Shown here piece by piece: positions 1 to 6,508 of a DNA stretch of 21,766 bases; position 1 is the first letter of the stretch; each line of letters begins with the position of its first letter. The notes under the pieces are model-generated. The model was given only the letters and a program-made list of their open reading frames with translations, was not told the origin of the DNA and ran no database searches. The translations under genes were made by a program, and so were the position numbers. This stretch comes from a virus: positions 1 through 21,766 of IMG/VR virus record IMGVR_UViG_3300028025_000375; one strand, 5' to 3'.

Positions 1-605
1 AGAGCAGAGCGTGGTTGACACGGTGTACCTGTGTAGGACTCCTTCGTATGATGAAGTACTACAACAGCAGCGTTTGTATCTCTTGCGAGGTACTTGAGTT
101 CTTTCAATGTGGAGCGCATGTTCGCAAACTCTTCTCCCCCATCATTAGAGATATCCATAAGGTTATCAATAACAATGAGTGTTGGCGAACAACCCCACAA
201 TTCTTCAAACGCAGCAACCTCTTGGTCTAGGTCATCTAGCGTAGGGCTAGAATCAAAAGACCAAAAGATATGCTGAGCATGTTCGTTAATAACTTTGCGA
301 GAAGTAGCAACCTCAGTTTCAAGTAAAACTTCTACATCAGATTGAGGCTTGCCAGTAATCATAGAGAGTAATCGCATAGCCATAGTGTGTGCATTGGTAT
401 CAGCACTGACATACAGTGTTGGCACCTTTGCTCGCAACGCTAGGGCTAATGCGACAGAAGACTTGCCAGCACCAGGTGTACCAGCAATCATCGAGATTTC
501 GGCACGCCGAAACACGACTTTGTTTAATTCGAAGGTACGAAAGACAGTTGGTAGCGGTTCGCCACCTATGTCCTTACTACCTACTGCGCGGGCAAGTGTT
601 CTCAT
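1..605 (-). CDS. RecA/DnaB-like ATPase (replicative helicase candidate), C-terminus cut by window edge
   Basis: The reading frame is open from an ATG at 605 to the left edge, giving about 201 residues of a longer protein. Residues 42-50 read GTPGAGKSS, a Walker A loop. Residues 143-147 (LIVID) form a Walker B strand, and a later strand (VVVLHHTKE, about 178-186) matches the sensor strand of RecA-fold ATPases such as RepA and DnaB helicases. The family couples ATP hydrolysis to movement on single-stranded DNA, so a phage replication helicase or recombination ATPase is the likely role. The gene starts 3 nt after the stop of the 142-aa gene, in the same frame, so it belongs to the leftward replication operon. 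The missing C-terminus prevents a choice between helicase and recombinase. No N-terminal primase or zinc domain precedes the ATPase core. Confidence 0.8.
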   Translation of the reverse strand, partial: MRTLARAVGSKDIGGEPLPTVFRTFELNKVVFRRAEISMIAGTPGAGKSSVALALALRAKVPTLYVSADTNAHTMAMRLLSMITGKPQSDVEVLLETEVATSRKVINEHAQHIFWSFDSSPTLDDLDQEVAAFEELWGCSPTLIVIDNLMDISNDGGEEFANMRSTLKELKYLARDTNAAVVVLHHTKESYTGTPCQPRSA

Positions 606-608
606 CTC

Positions 609-1037
609 TTAGAAAGATTCCCATTCTGCATCGTTACGACGGATGAATACAGGTTGGCACTGGTCGGGAGTACCCTTTGGAGATGGGCACATGTAGCCCT
701 TCCAAGGTCCCTTAGCCCCTGAACCCTGTCGCTTTGTCATAATTCCATGGCTACAACGCTTAGCCTCTGGTCCTAGTGTGCTGCTAGCAGTTTGTGTTGG
801 ATGAGCAGTATGGTCGACTTGTGCGTTTGGATACGCCTGACGAACATTCTCAACCGCTTGTGATGCATTCTGTGGTGCACCTGCAAGTGACTGTGCCATC
901 TGCTTAAGGACATCTTGCGATTCCTCAATGCCTACGGCTTGCTCTAAAGCCTCGCAGAATCCTGCGTAGGTCTCTGATGCTACAACGAAGATTCGTCCGT
1001 CGTAGAGTTTGCTACTGACTTGGAAGTTACCAGTCAT
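609..1037 (-). CDS. Hypothetical protein with C-terminal zinc-binding motif (142 aa)
   Basis: The start is the ATG at 1037, preceded by GAGGGGA about 8 nt upstream. Residues 1-70 look like a mixed alpha/beta domain. Residues 71-92 form a low-complexity linker rich in Thr, Ser, Ala and Pro. The C-terminus carries C95, H97, C117 and C127 around the segment GYMCPSPKGTPDQC, which would suit a single zinc site as in zinc ribbons that bind nucleic acid. It lies between the Cas4-like nuclease and the RecA-like ATPase, so a DNA-handling accessory role is plausible. I recall similar short zinc-tailed proteins beside nucleases in actinobacterial phages, but cannot name the family. Function is inferred from motif and position only. 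Confidence 0.75.
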   Translation of the reverse strand: MTGNFQVSSKLYDGRIFVVASETYAGFCEALEQAVGIEESQDVLKQMAQSLAGAPQNASQAVENVRQAYPNAQVDHTAHPTQTASSTLGPEAKRCSHGIMTKRQGSGAKGPWKGYMCPSPKGTPDQCQPVFIRRNDAEWESF

Positions 1038-1073
1038 TTGTTTATCCCCTCTTGATGTGTTCGAGTTTGAACT

Positions 1074-1835
1074 CTAGTGTACGTTGCCATTAACGTATTT
1101 GCAGGAAGATGTTATACCACATCGACCACAGTTGGATAAGTTAGGCAGGAAGATTGTCTCCTTACGAGCCTTATCAAAAGTATTAAGAATATCTTCTACG
1201 CGTTCAGGGTACAAGTTGGACAGACTCCATAAGGAGATATGACCAGTACGTGCATCCCAGAAGCCTGCCTTGTCGACAGAAATCCCTTGCTTCCCGAGGG
1301 CCCACGCATAGACCGCAAGTTGCAAAGGATGCCTCTGGGATGACGCACCAGTTTTGATATCGAGGAGCACCCGATTCCCCTCGAAGTCCACCATCACACG
1401 GTCAATTGCCATCTTGACTGTGGCATCATCAATCTCAATCTCGTATTCTTTTTCAACAAAGTCTTCGTAGACAGACCAGCCGTTGCTACGGAACTTAGCC
1501 CAGTTCTCTAGCATCCAGCGACCTTCGCCATACCACCATGACATGTCTTCCTTCTTGGCGTACTGCCAAGTGTTCATGTCACCGTTGATTTCTTCATCAA
1601 TCTTAACCTGCTCAAACCAAGCAGTGTTCCAGACCTCATCAAGGTACTTGGAGTCAAGTGATATCTCACCTGCGTTGTCATAGTTTTCAGTAGCCTTATG
1701 AAGGGCAGAGCCACCAGTAAACCACACTGCGTGTGCCTCTTTAGCACCTTCGACCTTTTGTAGATAATACTTCCAGCCACACTCTTGCCAAGTGGTAAAA
1801 CTGGAATAGGAAATATGCTTAGGTAATTCGTTCAT
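1074..1835 (-). CDS. Cas4/RecB-like PD-(D/E)XK exonuclease with putative Fe-S cluster
   Basis: The 253-aa protein shows the layout of the Cas4/AddB-type nuclease family. The N-terminus SYSSFTTWQECGWKYY supplies C19. Residues GSALHKATE (42-50) hold the active-site H46. D145, the D159-I-K161 motif followed by TG, and Q172 with Y176 complete the nuclease core. The C-terminal cluster NCGRCGITSSC gives C236, C239 and C245, which with C19 would bind a 4Fe-4S cluster as in Cas4 and AddB. The family degrades DNA ends, generally producing 3' overhangs, and in phages serves recombination or replication. The start ATG overlaps the previous stop (ATGA, 1832-1835), and there is no clear ribosome binding site, so translational coupling is likely. 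Length is normal for a single-domain member, and all key residues are present. Confidence 0.88.
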   Translation of the reverse strand: MNELPKHISYSSFTTWQECGWKYYLQKVEGAKEAHAVWFTGGSALHKATENYDNAGEISLDSKYLDEVWNTAWFEQVKIDEEINGDMNTWQYAKKEDMSWWYGEGRWMLENWAKFRSNGWSVYEDFVEKEYEIEIDDATVKMAIDRVMVDFEGNRVLLDIKTGASSQRHPLQLAVYAWALGKQGISVDKAGFWDARTGHISLWSLSNLYPERVEDILNTFDKARKETIFLPNLSNCGRCGITSSCKYVNGNVH

Positions 1836-2023
1836 GGCTGTACTATAACACAGTCGTGAGGACTATGTGGGTCGAATCCACAGAAGTAACAATCCATTGT
1901 TTCACTGCAGATACGGCATAGATACTTAAACTGTACAGAATCACAGCAGAAGTGTGTGATATCCATGATGAAGTAGTGTTCGGTTTCGTCTATAAATTTC
2001 GTCATACGGAGACGGTACCACAC
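1832..2023 (-). CDS. Small Cys/His-rich protein, first gene of the leftward replication operon
   Basis: This protein has 63 residues from a GTG at 2023, or 57 from the ATG at 2005. Neither start has a convincing ribosome binding site. From the ATG it carries C20-C21, a C30-x-x-C33 and a C39-x-x-C42 pair, then H47, H50 and C52 in the segment GFDPHSPHDC. Two closely spaced CxxC pairs suggest a small zinc-binding fold. It overlaps the Cas4-like gene by 4 nt (ATGA), so the two are probably co-translated. I do not recognise the family. As the first gene after the divergent intergenic region it could be a DNA-binding or regulatory protein, but that is inference. The density of Cys and His and the overlap make it unlikely to be a chance frame. 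Confidence 0.65.
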   Translation of the reverse strand: MWYRLRMTKFIDETEHYFIMDITHFCCDSVQFKYLCRICSETMDCYFCGFDPHSPHDCVIVQP

Positions 2024-2025
2024 GG

Positions 2026-2064
2026 GTTTCTTAAAAATCTGCCTGAATCCCGATTTTAAGAAAC
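2026..2064. promoter_or_regulatory. 11-bp perfect inverted repeat in the divergent intergenic region (operator or hairpin candidate)
   Basis: GTTTCTTAAAA at 2026-2036 is matched by TTTTAAGAAAC at 2054-2064, with a 17-nt spacer; allowing one bulged A adds two more pairs. It lies between the leftward replication operon and the rightward FmdB-like gene, and its left arm ends 2 nt before the GTG at 2023. No T-run follows on either strand, so a terminator is unlikely. An operator for a dimeric repressor, or an RNA hairpin covering the ribosome binding site of the first leftward gene, fits better. Confidence 0.45.
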
Positions 2065-2211
2065 GCCCCCCTACCCCCCATTAAATTCAATGGTGGTTCA
2101 GGGAGACAGTTCAGGATAGGCACTTGCCGTCATCCGTCATTTGAAGTTTCCGCCCCACGGTTACCCGCACTTCTATGTTACACTATGAGTCTAATCTTGG
2201 AGGGTTGGATA

Positions 2212-2388
2212 ATGGCTAGTTACGAATACAAGTGCGAGAACGACTCAGAGACCATAATCATTACCAGAGGTATGACAGAGGATGAGATTATCCCATACTG
2301 CGATGCCTGTAATGACCCTATGGTCAGGGTGTACAACCCTGCTCCAGTCAAGTTCAACGGCTCAGGATTCTATTCAACTGGAGGGTGA
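2212..2388 (+). CDS. FmdB-like zinc-ribbon protein (58 aa), only rightward gene in the window
   Basis: The start at 2212 is chosen over the ATG at 2185 because GGAGGG at 2199-2204 sits 7 nt before it. The N-terminus MASYEYKCEN and the C-terminal stretch VKFNGSGFYSTGG are hallmarks of the FmdB family of small zinc ribbons, named as putative regulators. The family normally has two CxxC pairs. Here the second pair is present (C30, C33) but the first is reduced to C8, with Asp at position 11 where Cys is expected, so zinc binding may be altered. It is transcribed against all its neighbours and flanked by non-coding DNA on both sides, as expected for a moron-type gene with its own promoter. Its role in the phage is unknown. 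Confidence 0.8.
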   Translation: MASYEYKCENDSETIIITRGMTEDEIIPYCDACNDPMVRVYNPAPVKFNGSGFYSTGG

Positions 2389-2396
2389 ACTGTACG

Positions 2397-2435
2397 GGGT
2401 GTACTCAGGGTGGATTTAGTGGGTTCAGTACACCC
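2397..2435. repeat. Inverted repeat (9-bp arms, 21-nt loop) just downstream of the FmdB-like gene
   Basis: GGGTGTACT at 2397-2405 pairs perfectly with AGTACACCC at 2427-2435. It begins 9 nt after the stop of the rightward gene. No T-tract follows, so it is not a classical intrinsic terminator. It could act as a weak terminator, a 3'-end stabilising hairpin, or a protein site. The rest of the convergent interval 2389-2662 contains the short direct repeat AAGTAAAT near 2444-2460 and the leftward terminator; I see no gene in it. Confidence 0.4.
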
Positions 2436-2574
2436 TTAGCAAAAGTAAATAGAAGTAAATTGACCTTGAGTTGAGGCCAAAAGTACCCTCGACCTATACA
2501 TTATGACCTGGACGCCCTGAAAGTGTCCCAACTCCCAGGTTTTCCTGCCTGTTTGGGATATCGTAGAGCCTACT

Positions 2575-2623
2575 AAAACAAGAAAAAACCCCTCGTCCCT
2601 AGTATTTCTACTAAGGAGAGGGG
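2575..2623 (-). terminator. Rho-independent terminator of the leftward structural/lysis operon
   Basis: On the minus strand GGGGAG (2623-2618) pairs with CTCCCC's complement at 2594-2589, and the stem continues inward through GGA/TCC and the TAGT/ACTA pairs around 2598-2614, with one bulge and one mismatch. It is followed by a T-rich tract (TTTTTTCTTGTTTT, 2588-2575). This is a strong intrinsic terminator about 40 nt after the last lysis gene and reads only leftward. Confidence 0.88.
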
Positions 2624-2662
2624 TAATCTCGTCTCTATGGGGCTGCTAGGGGCCTAAATGGC

Positions 2663-2848
2663 CTACTTAGAGCCACGACCAAACTCAGTTGCAGATGGGT
2701 CTAACCACTTTAGGATAGGTCCAGCAGCACCAGCAAGGGCTGCGTATGCAAGAGTCTTAAGGTCCGTTTCGCCAGCAAGGTAAAGTGCTACCGCAGCAGA
2801 TGCTGCAGCGCGGAACCATGTGGCTGCTACTTGCTTAAATTGTTCCAT
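2663..2848 (-). CDS. Small membrane protein, holin candidate (61 aa)
   Basis: This is the last gene of the leftward operon, with an excellent ribosome binding site (AGGAGG, 5 nt before the ATG at 2848). Residues about 13-26 and 30-49 are hydrophobic and Ala-rich (ending AGAAGPILKWL), consistent with one or two membrane helices, followed by a polar tail DPSATEFGRGSK. It lies directly after the endolysin gene. Phage holins form membrane pores that release or activate the endolysin, and size, topology and position all fit. Two other small membrane proteins are encoded in the same cassette, so which is the true holin is undecided. Confidence 0.7.
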   Translation of the reverse strand: MEQFKQVAATWFRAAASAAVALYLAGETDLKTLAYAALAGAAGPILKWLDPSATEFGRGSK

Positions 2849-2863
2849 TGTATCCTCCTAGGA

Positions 2864-3361
2864 TTACTTCACACCGTGTAATTTACAGCAGGTGCAAACT
2901 TCTGTCTTGTATGCCTTCTTAGCAGGCACAGGTACCACCTTAGCAGCAACCTGTGATACGATGCTAGGTTGATTGAGCCACCAGAACCAAGGACTTGTAT
3001 CCTTGCCCATGTCATCATTGATGGAAATATGTAGGTGCTTGTTGTGCTTGTTGCTACCTGTATACTCGCGGTCACCCTCATTGGCACGCTCTTTTGACCA
3101 AATTTTGCCCTTGAAAATCAGGTACTTGACTCGCTTGTCTTCCTTTAACTTCTGGAAGATGTCATCGCAATCAATCTTGTGCTTAGGGTCATGAGTCAAG
3201 TCAACTGCAAACCCTGTATTATGGTCGCTAGTTGGACTCTGTTTGATATGCGCTTGGGAAGGGAGAAGTCCATCGCTGGCTTTCATACGCAATGGTGCTA
3301 TCGCTGTGGCCTGGCGCAGGACAGCAATGGCTGCAGGCGTGGCTTTCTTTACAAGTTTCAT
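2864..3361 (-). CDS. Endolysin, M15-like D-Ala peptidase (165 aa)
   Basis: The ATG at 3361 is chosen because GGAGAA lies 6 nt upstream and the preceding gene stops at 3364; an in-frame start at 3451 would overlap that gene by almost 90 nt. The segment SDHNTGFAVD supplies H47 and D54, and HLHIS supplies H109 and H111, the zinc-ligand pattern of M15-type and related D-alanyl peptidases that cut peptidoglycan stem peptides. There is no signal peptide, so release would depend on a holin. The body up to about residue 130 is the catalytic domain. Residues 131-150 form a Val/Pro/Ala linker, and the tail ends in C156, C158 and C159 (VCTCCKLHGVK), which may bind metal or be a remnant of a wall-binding domain. 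Confidence 0.82.
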   Translation of the reverse strand: MKLVKKATPAAIAVLRQATAIAPLRMKASDGLLPSQAHIKQSPTSDHNTGFAVDLTHDPKHKIDCDDIFQKLKEDKRVKYLIFKGKIWSKERANEGDREYTGSNKHNKHLHISINDDMGKDTSPWFWWLNQPSIVSQVAAKVVPVPAKKAYKTEVCTCCKLHGVK

Positions 3362-3363
3362 AG

Positions 3364-3639
3364 TTATTCTCCATCTTTCTTTTCCTTTGGTTTTGACTTT
3401 AATCCATTTCCTGCAAGTACGCCAGCAAGAGAACCAGTAAGAAACACACACAAGGTACTAACAAGGTCAATAAATGCAGCATCGTTGGGTGCCTGTTCTC
3501 CTAAAGGCTGTGTGATAAACAGCAAAGCGTATAACAATGCAAAAACAGAACCAGCAAACACAATGGCTAGTATGATGCCAATCGTCACTATCAATCTTGC
3601 ATGTAGGTCTTCTGGGCTAAATTTATTTCTTGGGCTCAT
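3364..3639 (-). CDS. Two-helix membrane protein, holin-like (91 aa)
   Basis: The ATG at 3639 has AGGAG 7 nt upstream. Residues 16-42 and 55-77 form two long hydrophobic helices joined by a short polar loop, and the C-terminus is strongly basic and charged (KSKPKEKKDGE), as expected of a cytoplasmic holin tail. The gene ends 2 nt before the endolysin start and overlaps the upstream lipoprotein gene by 17 nt. By position and topology it is a holin or antiholin candidate. I cannot tell which of the cassette's membrane proteins sets the lysis time. Confidence 0.75.
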   Translation of the reverse strand: MSPRNKFSPEDLHARLIVTIGIILAIVFAGSVFALLYALLFITQPLGEQAPNDAAFIDLVSTLCVFLTGSLAGVLAGNGLKSKPKEKKDGE

Positions 3640-3844
3640 CTAATACTCCTGGAAGGATGTCTTTGGTACAAGTTCCTGTGGGTAGACATTGAGGTGGATT
3701 ACACTCAGGTTTTTCCCAGTTTTCATACTCTTGGCAGGGATAGCGAACCCAGCCTTGGTAACCGCAACTAGTTATTGCGCTCGCAGATAATACGATAGAT
3801 ATCATCAATCCTAGCCTCAAGGCGATTAACTTGGTCTTTGACAC
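3623..3844 (-). CDS. Small lipoprotein (73 aa), o-spanin-like candidate
   Basis: The GTG at 3844 is chosen over the ATG at 3871 because GGAGG lies 5 nt before it and it yields a proper signal peptide: a Lys/Arg n-region (SKTKLIALR), a hydrophobic core, and the lipobox ITSC with the acylated Cys at 27. The mature part is about 46 residues, rich in Cys and Pro (C27, then YPCQEY, PECNPPQC, GTC). The first 77 nt lie out of frame within the upstream 66-aa membrane protein gene. I recall similar 'YPCQ...C.PP.C' lipoproteins in marine phages. In phages of Gram-negative hosts, a short Pro-rich lipoprotein overlapping a membrane protein is typically the outer-membrane spanin; in an actinobacterial host it would need another role. 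Confidence 0.7.
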   Translation of the reverse strand: MSKTKLIALRLGLMISIVLSASAITSCGYQGWVRYPCQEYENWEKPECNPPQCLPTGTCTKDILPGVLDEPKK

Positions 3845-3968
3845 TTCCACCTCCATTAGGTTTGAGTTCATAAAGGTAATGTTTAACTAACCATCTCACT
3901 GAGCCAGCAAACGCTGATACAATTGCAACAATAGATACGATTAAGCCAGCCCAGTTTGCTGCTGTCAT
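3768..3968 (-). CDS. Single-helix membrane protein with short coiled coil (66 aa)
   Basis: The ATG at 3968 overlaps the stop of the 735-aa gene by 1 nt (TAATG). Residues 6-28 form one membrane helix (WAGLIVSIVAIVSAF...). A basic, aromatic stretch and a Gly-rich linker (about 36-42) follow, then a heptad-like segment around 43-63 (VKDQVNRLEARIDDIYRI). It resembles small holin-like or inner-membrane-spanin-like proteins. The basic residues just after the helix (RWLVKH) suggest the coiled coil stays in the cytoplasm, which would not suit a spanin. Its 3' end is overlapped out of frame by the lipoprotein gene. Confidence 0.72.
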   Translation of the reverse strand: MTAANWAGLIVSIVAIVSAFAGSVRWLVKHYLYELKPNGGGSVKDQVNRLEARIDDIYRIICERNN

Positions 3969-6175
3969 TATAAGACGGTCCTAACTGTGATAGAGAGAAG
4001 ACCGCCAAATCCGTCAAACTTACCTGATGGTGGGGTCCTGCGCGAGAAGTTGATTCTTTCAATAAGTCCTTGAATACGTTCACCAGTAGTAAAATCTTGC
4101 ACGTTCACAATATCACCCGCTGCTTCGATTGCTTCAAGGATTTGAATACGCTCCCACGCACGATTCTCATAGCCAGTTTGTACACCGTAACGGTCAGTTT
4201 CTACGTCAAAGCACCAGACAGGAAACTGAATCAATCTCTGTCTCTTGGTGGCAGGTAGAGCCTTTGCTTGATAACCCTTAAAGATAGGGCCTAGACTGGT
4301 ATTGCTTGCGCTGCGTGAGAGCGTAAACTTGTATGAGATATACTCTTGTGCATTCTCTGGGTATGTGGTTGCTGCCTCTGGAGTACCTGCAGTAGCACTG
4401 TAAGTAATTACTGTATAGATAGTTCCATCAGGACCAACGGTTTGGATATCCATAGCACCATTAGTAAAGTCACCACGACCACGGATAAACTTAAAGTTTT
4501 TAGGCTCAAGTGTTCCATAACGGATAGCACCAGTGGTTAGATATCCACTAGAACGTAGCACAGTTGGTGACTCAAGATAGATAGCACCATTGGTAGAATT
4601 GTGAGCAGTTGTAAAGGACAATTGATTGGTTGTTCCAATAAAGGCTACAGAAGTCGTGTAATGAGTTTCTGACTGAGAAACCTGTAAGTCATTAGCATAA
4701 GCAAAACGCAATGGCTCATCTAGAATAGTTTGACCTAAGTCAATGCGGACTAAACCACCATCAATAGAGCCAATCCCAGAGGCACACCAAACGAAACGGT
4801 CACGCCCACAAAAGTCATAAACTGGTTGATGGGATTCAAAGATAACTGGTCCGTAGGCAAGAGAACCATCTTGGTCATTAACTGTAGATACACGAACACC
4901 ACGGCTAGTTCCAATAAGCATGTAACCTAGGTAGTAGTAGAGTCTTTCAATAATCTCTCCTGGTGGCAACTCGGCAGCAACAGATGCCTGTGAAAGTGTA
5001 GGCATAGCACCACCAGTAGTAAGAGTATACTTCTGGATAGTGGAGTAGATACCTGAGTGACCAGCAGTGTAGATAGCAGGACCTGATGCTGAGATACTTG
5101 TATAGTGATAATTAGTATTAGGGTTTGTATATACAGCAGTAGGCAACGATGTTGCGTTAGGAGATACCTCGTATACTGCGTTATTAACGCATAGTACAAT
5201 ACGGTCTTTTACAAACTCCATAGTAGCATATGTAATAGTAATACTGTTTGCAGTAAACATAGGCGATGGAACGGTTGTTGTGTTATCAGTCAGTAACTTC
5301 TTGTACATATGAAGTCTTGGAGTACCACTGACATCAGCATTAGTTACCCAGTATGCATATACGCCGTCATCACAGATAGCATAAACAGGTTCAGCACTTC
5401 CAGTGTTATAATCAATAAAGTGAATAATAGAAGCAACGCCAGTGCCAACTGGAGATACTGCAGCAGATGGAACATCGCTAGCAGTTTTTGCATAGGTAAA
5501 GGTAGTAGTTGTTGGTACGCTAGTAATGCGGTATTCACCGTCAAACGGTGAACCTACCCCACTAATTGTAATTTCCATGCCAATAGATAGACCGTGTACT
5601 GCAGTAGTAGTCAGTGTAGCCACATTAGAAGTCAATGCTTTATTACTGATAGATACTGTGATAGTAGGGAATACCTTATCTACATCGTATTCATCATGTA
5701 AAAGAATACCGTTGGTGCTATTCCATTGAATAGAACGAGCATGTTGATTAACGTGCTGATGGTCTGAACCTGTTACAGGTCCTGTAGTAATATGAGTGCT
5801 AACTACATCCTTAAGTAGTGTTACCTGTCCTTTAGTCCAGACATCTACACCTTGTGAGTCAGCAAAACGGTATGGGCTTGACTCGCCTGTAGATGGGTCA
5901 TAGAACTTAATACCATTACCTACGTGGAAAGATGACTGTGAACGAATCCACCAGCCAGTCAATGATTGCTCACCTGGCTCCTTGCCATTATCAAACTGGT
6001 CCTTACGATAAGGAGCAGTCTCACGTTGGTAAGGGTTCTGGTCTGTAGGTGCTAGGAAGAAAGGTTCTCCACCAACAGCAACGTCATAATCCTCAGCGGT
6101 ATTAGTCCAAAAGCCAGAGACTCCAGGGTTACCAATGTTTAAGGGGATATTTTCCGTAATATCTGGCGTTGGCAT
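3968..6175 (-). CDS. Large tail structural protein (735 aa)
   Basis: The ATG at 6175 follows a strong ribosome binding site (AAGGAG, 4-5 nt away). The N-terminus (about 1-125) is rich in aromatic and polar residues (PFFLAPTDQNPYQRE, TGWWIRSQSSF). Residues about 172-247 look like an inserted Ig-like beta domain (GLSIGMEITISGVGSPFDGE, then TTTTFTYAK). The remainder is a long beta-rich region with repeated VYAICDDGVYAYWVT- and IYTAGHSGIYS-like strands suggestive of a beta-propeller-like fold. The C-terminus ends in a compact domain with FPVWCFDVETDRYG. It lies between the adhesin genes and the lysis cassette. A tail knob/nozzle or minor tail protein is likely; exact function is not established. 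Confidence 0.7.
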   Translation of the reverse strand: MPTPDITENIPLNIGNPGVSGFWTNTAEDYDVAVGGEPFFLAPTDQNPYQRETAPYRKDQFDNGKEPGEQSLTGWWIRSQSSFHVGNGIKFYDPSTGESSPYRFADSQGVDVWTKGQVTLLKDVVSTHITTGPVTGSDHQHVNQHARSIQWNSTNGILLHDEYDVDKVFPTITVSISNKALTSNVATLTTTAVHGLSIGMEITISGVGSPFDGEYRITSVPTTTTFTYAKTASDVPSAAVSPVGTGVASIIHFIDYNTGSAEPVYAICDDGVYAYWVTNADVSGTPRLHMYKKLLTDNTTTVPSPMFTANSITITYATMEFVKDRIVLCVNNAVYEVSPNATSLPTAVYTNPNTNYHYTSISASGPAIYTAGHSGIYSTIQKYTLTTGGAMPTLSQASVAAELPPGEIIERLYYYLGYMLIGTSRGVRVSTVNDQDGSLAYGPVIFESHQPVYDFCGRDRFVWCASGIGSIDGGLVRIDLGQTILDEPLRFAYANDLQVSQSETHYTTSVAFIGTTNQLSFTTAHNSTNGAIYLESPTVLRSSGYLTTGAIRYGTLEPKNFKFIRGRGDFTNGAMDIQTVGPDGTIYTVITYSATAGTPEAATTYPENAQEYISYKFTLSRSASNTSLGPIFKGYQAKALPATKRQRLIQFPVWCFDVETDRYGVQTGYENRAWERIQILEAIEAAGDIVNVQDFTTGERIQGLIERINFSRRTPPSGKFDGFGGLLSITVRTVL
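5435..5662 (-). other. Ig-like beta domain inserted in the 735-aa tail protein
   Basis: This interval encodes residues about 172-247. The pattern is short beta strands, then HGLSIGMEITISGVG, then an ITSV...TTTTFTY strand pair. It resembles the insertion in the major capsid protein and looks like a mobile surface domain of the kind often found in virion proteins. Confidence 0.4.
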
Positions 6176-6191
6176 TGTGCTCCTTAGTTAG

Positions 6192-6222
6192 AAAAATTGG
6201 CGAGCAGTTTGAATCCTTGCTC
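6192..6222 (-). terminator. Weak hairpin with T-run between adhesin cassette and 735-aa tail gene
   Basis: On the minus strand GAGCA (6222-6218) and TGCTC (6206-6202) form a 5-bp stem around an 11-nt loop, followed a few bases later by TTTTT (6196-6192). The stem is short, so at most partial termination is expected. It lies in the longest gap (58 nt) of the tail region. Confidence 0.3.
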
Positions 6223-6233
6223 AGGGATAAGTA

Positions 6234-6506
6234 TTAATTTTCTATTGCTGGTGTTTCAATTGCCGTTGATTCAACATCAAACACATCAAGTGCTGGTGAA
6301 TAGAACTCATCATTGACTTCATCATAAATGTCACCAACGCCAGCAAATTTTCCACGGATATTTCCATTATAAGATGTCTTTACCCAGGTGCCACCAAGAT
6401 TATCAATTAACCATTGATATCCTTCATCCCCTGCTGGGTCATTATTGTCTCCAACAGTTACGCGAAGAACAACATTATTCTCATCAATTTCTGCCCAATG
6501 AGACAT
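6234..6506 (-). CDS. Small tail-associated protein paired with glycine-rich adhesin (90 aa)
   Basis: The ATG at 6506 begins 2 nt after the stop of the 324-aa glycine-rich gene. The N-terminus MSHWAEIDENNVVLRVTVGD, the middle DEGYQWLIDNLGGTWVKTSY and the segment GVGDIYDEVNDEFYSP recall a small protein that is common beside tail-fibre genes of cyanophages and other marine phages, where its function is undefined. The opening strand and the GVGDIYD motif match the 62-aa protein at 8068-8256, so the two look related. Possible roles are assembly chaperone or minor structural protein. Confidence 0.75.
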   Translation of the reverse strand: MSHWAEIDENNVVLRVTVGDNNDPAGDEGYQWLIDNLGGTWVKTSYNGNIRGKFAGVGDIYDEVNDEFYSPALDVFDVESTAIETPAIEN

Positions 6507-6508
6507 AA

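Noticed and set aside
15-646. Plus-strand small frames at the left edge
   Set aside because: The minus strand encodes a clear Walker-motif ATPase through this whole interval.
3179-3643. Plus-strand 154-codon frame over the endolysin and membrane-protein genes
   Set aside because: It spans two well-supported minus-strand genes and their junction, with no recognisable product.
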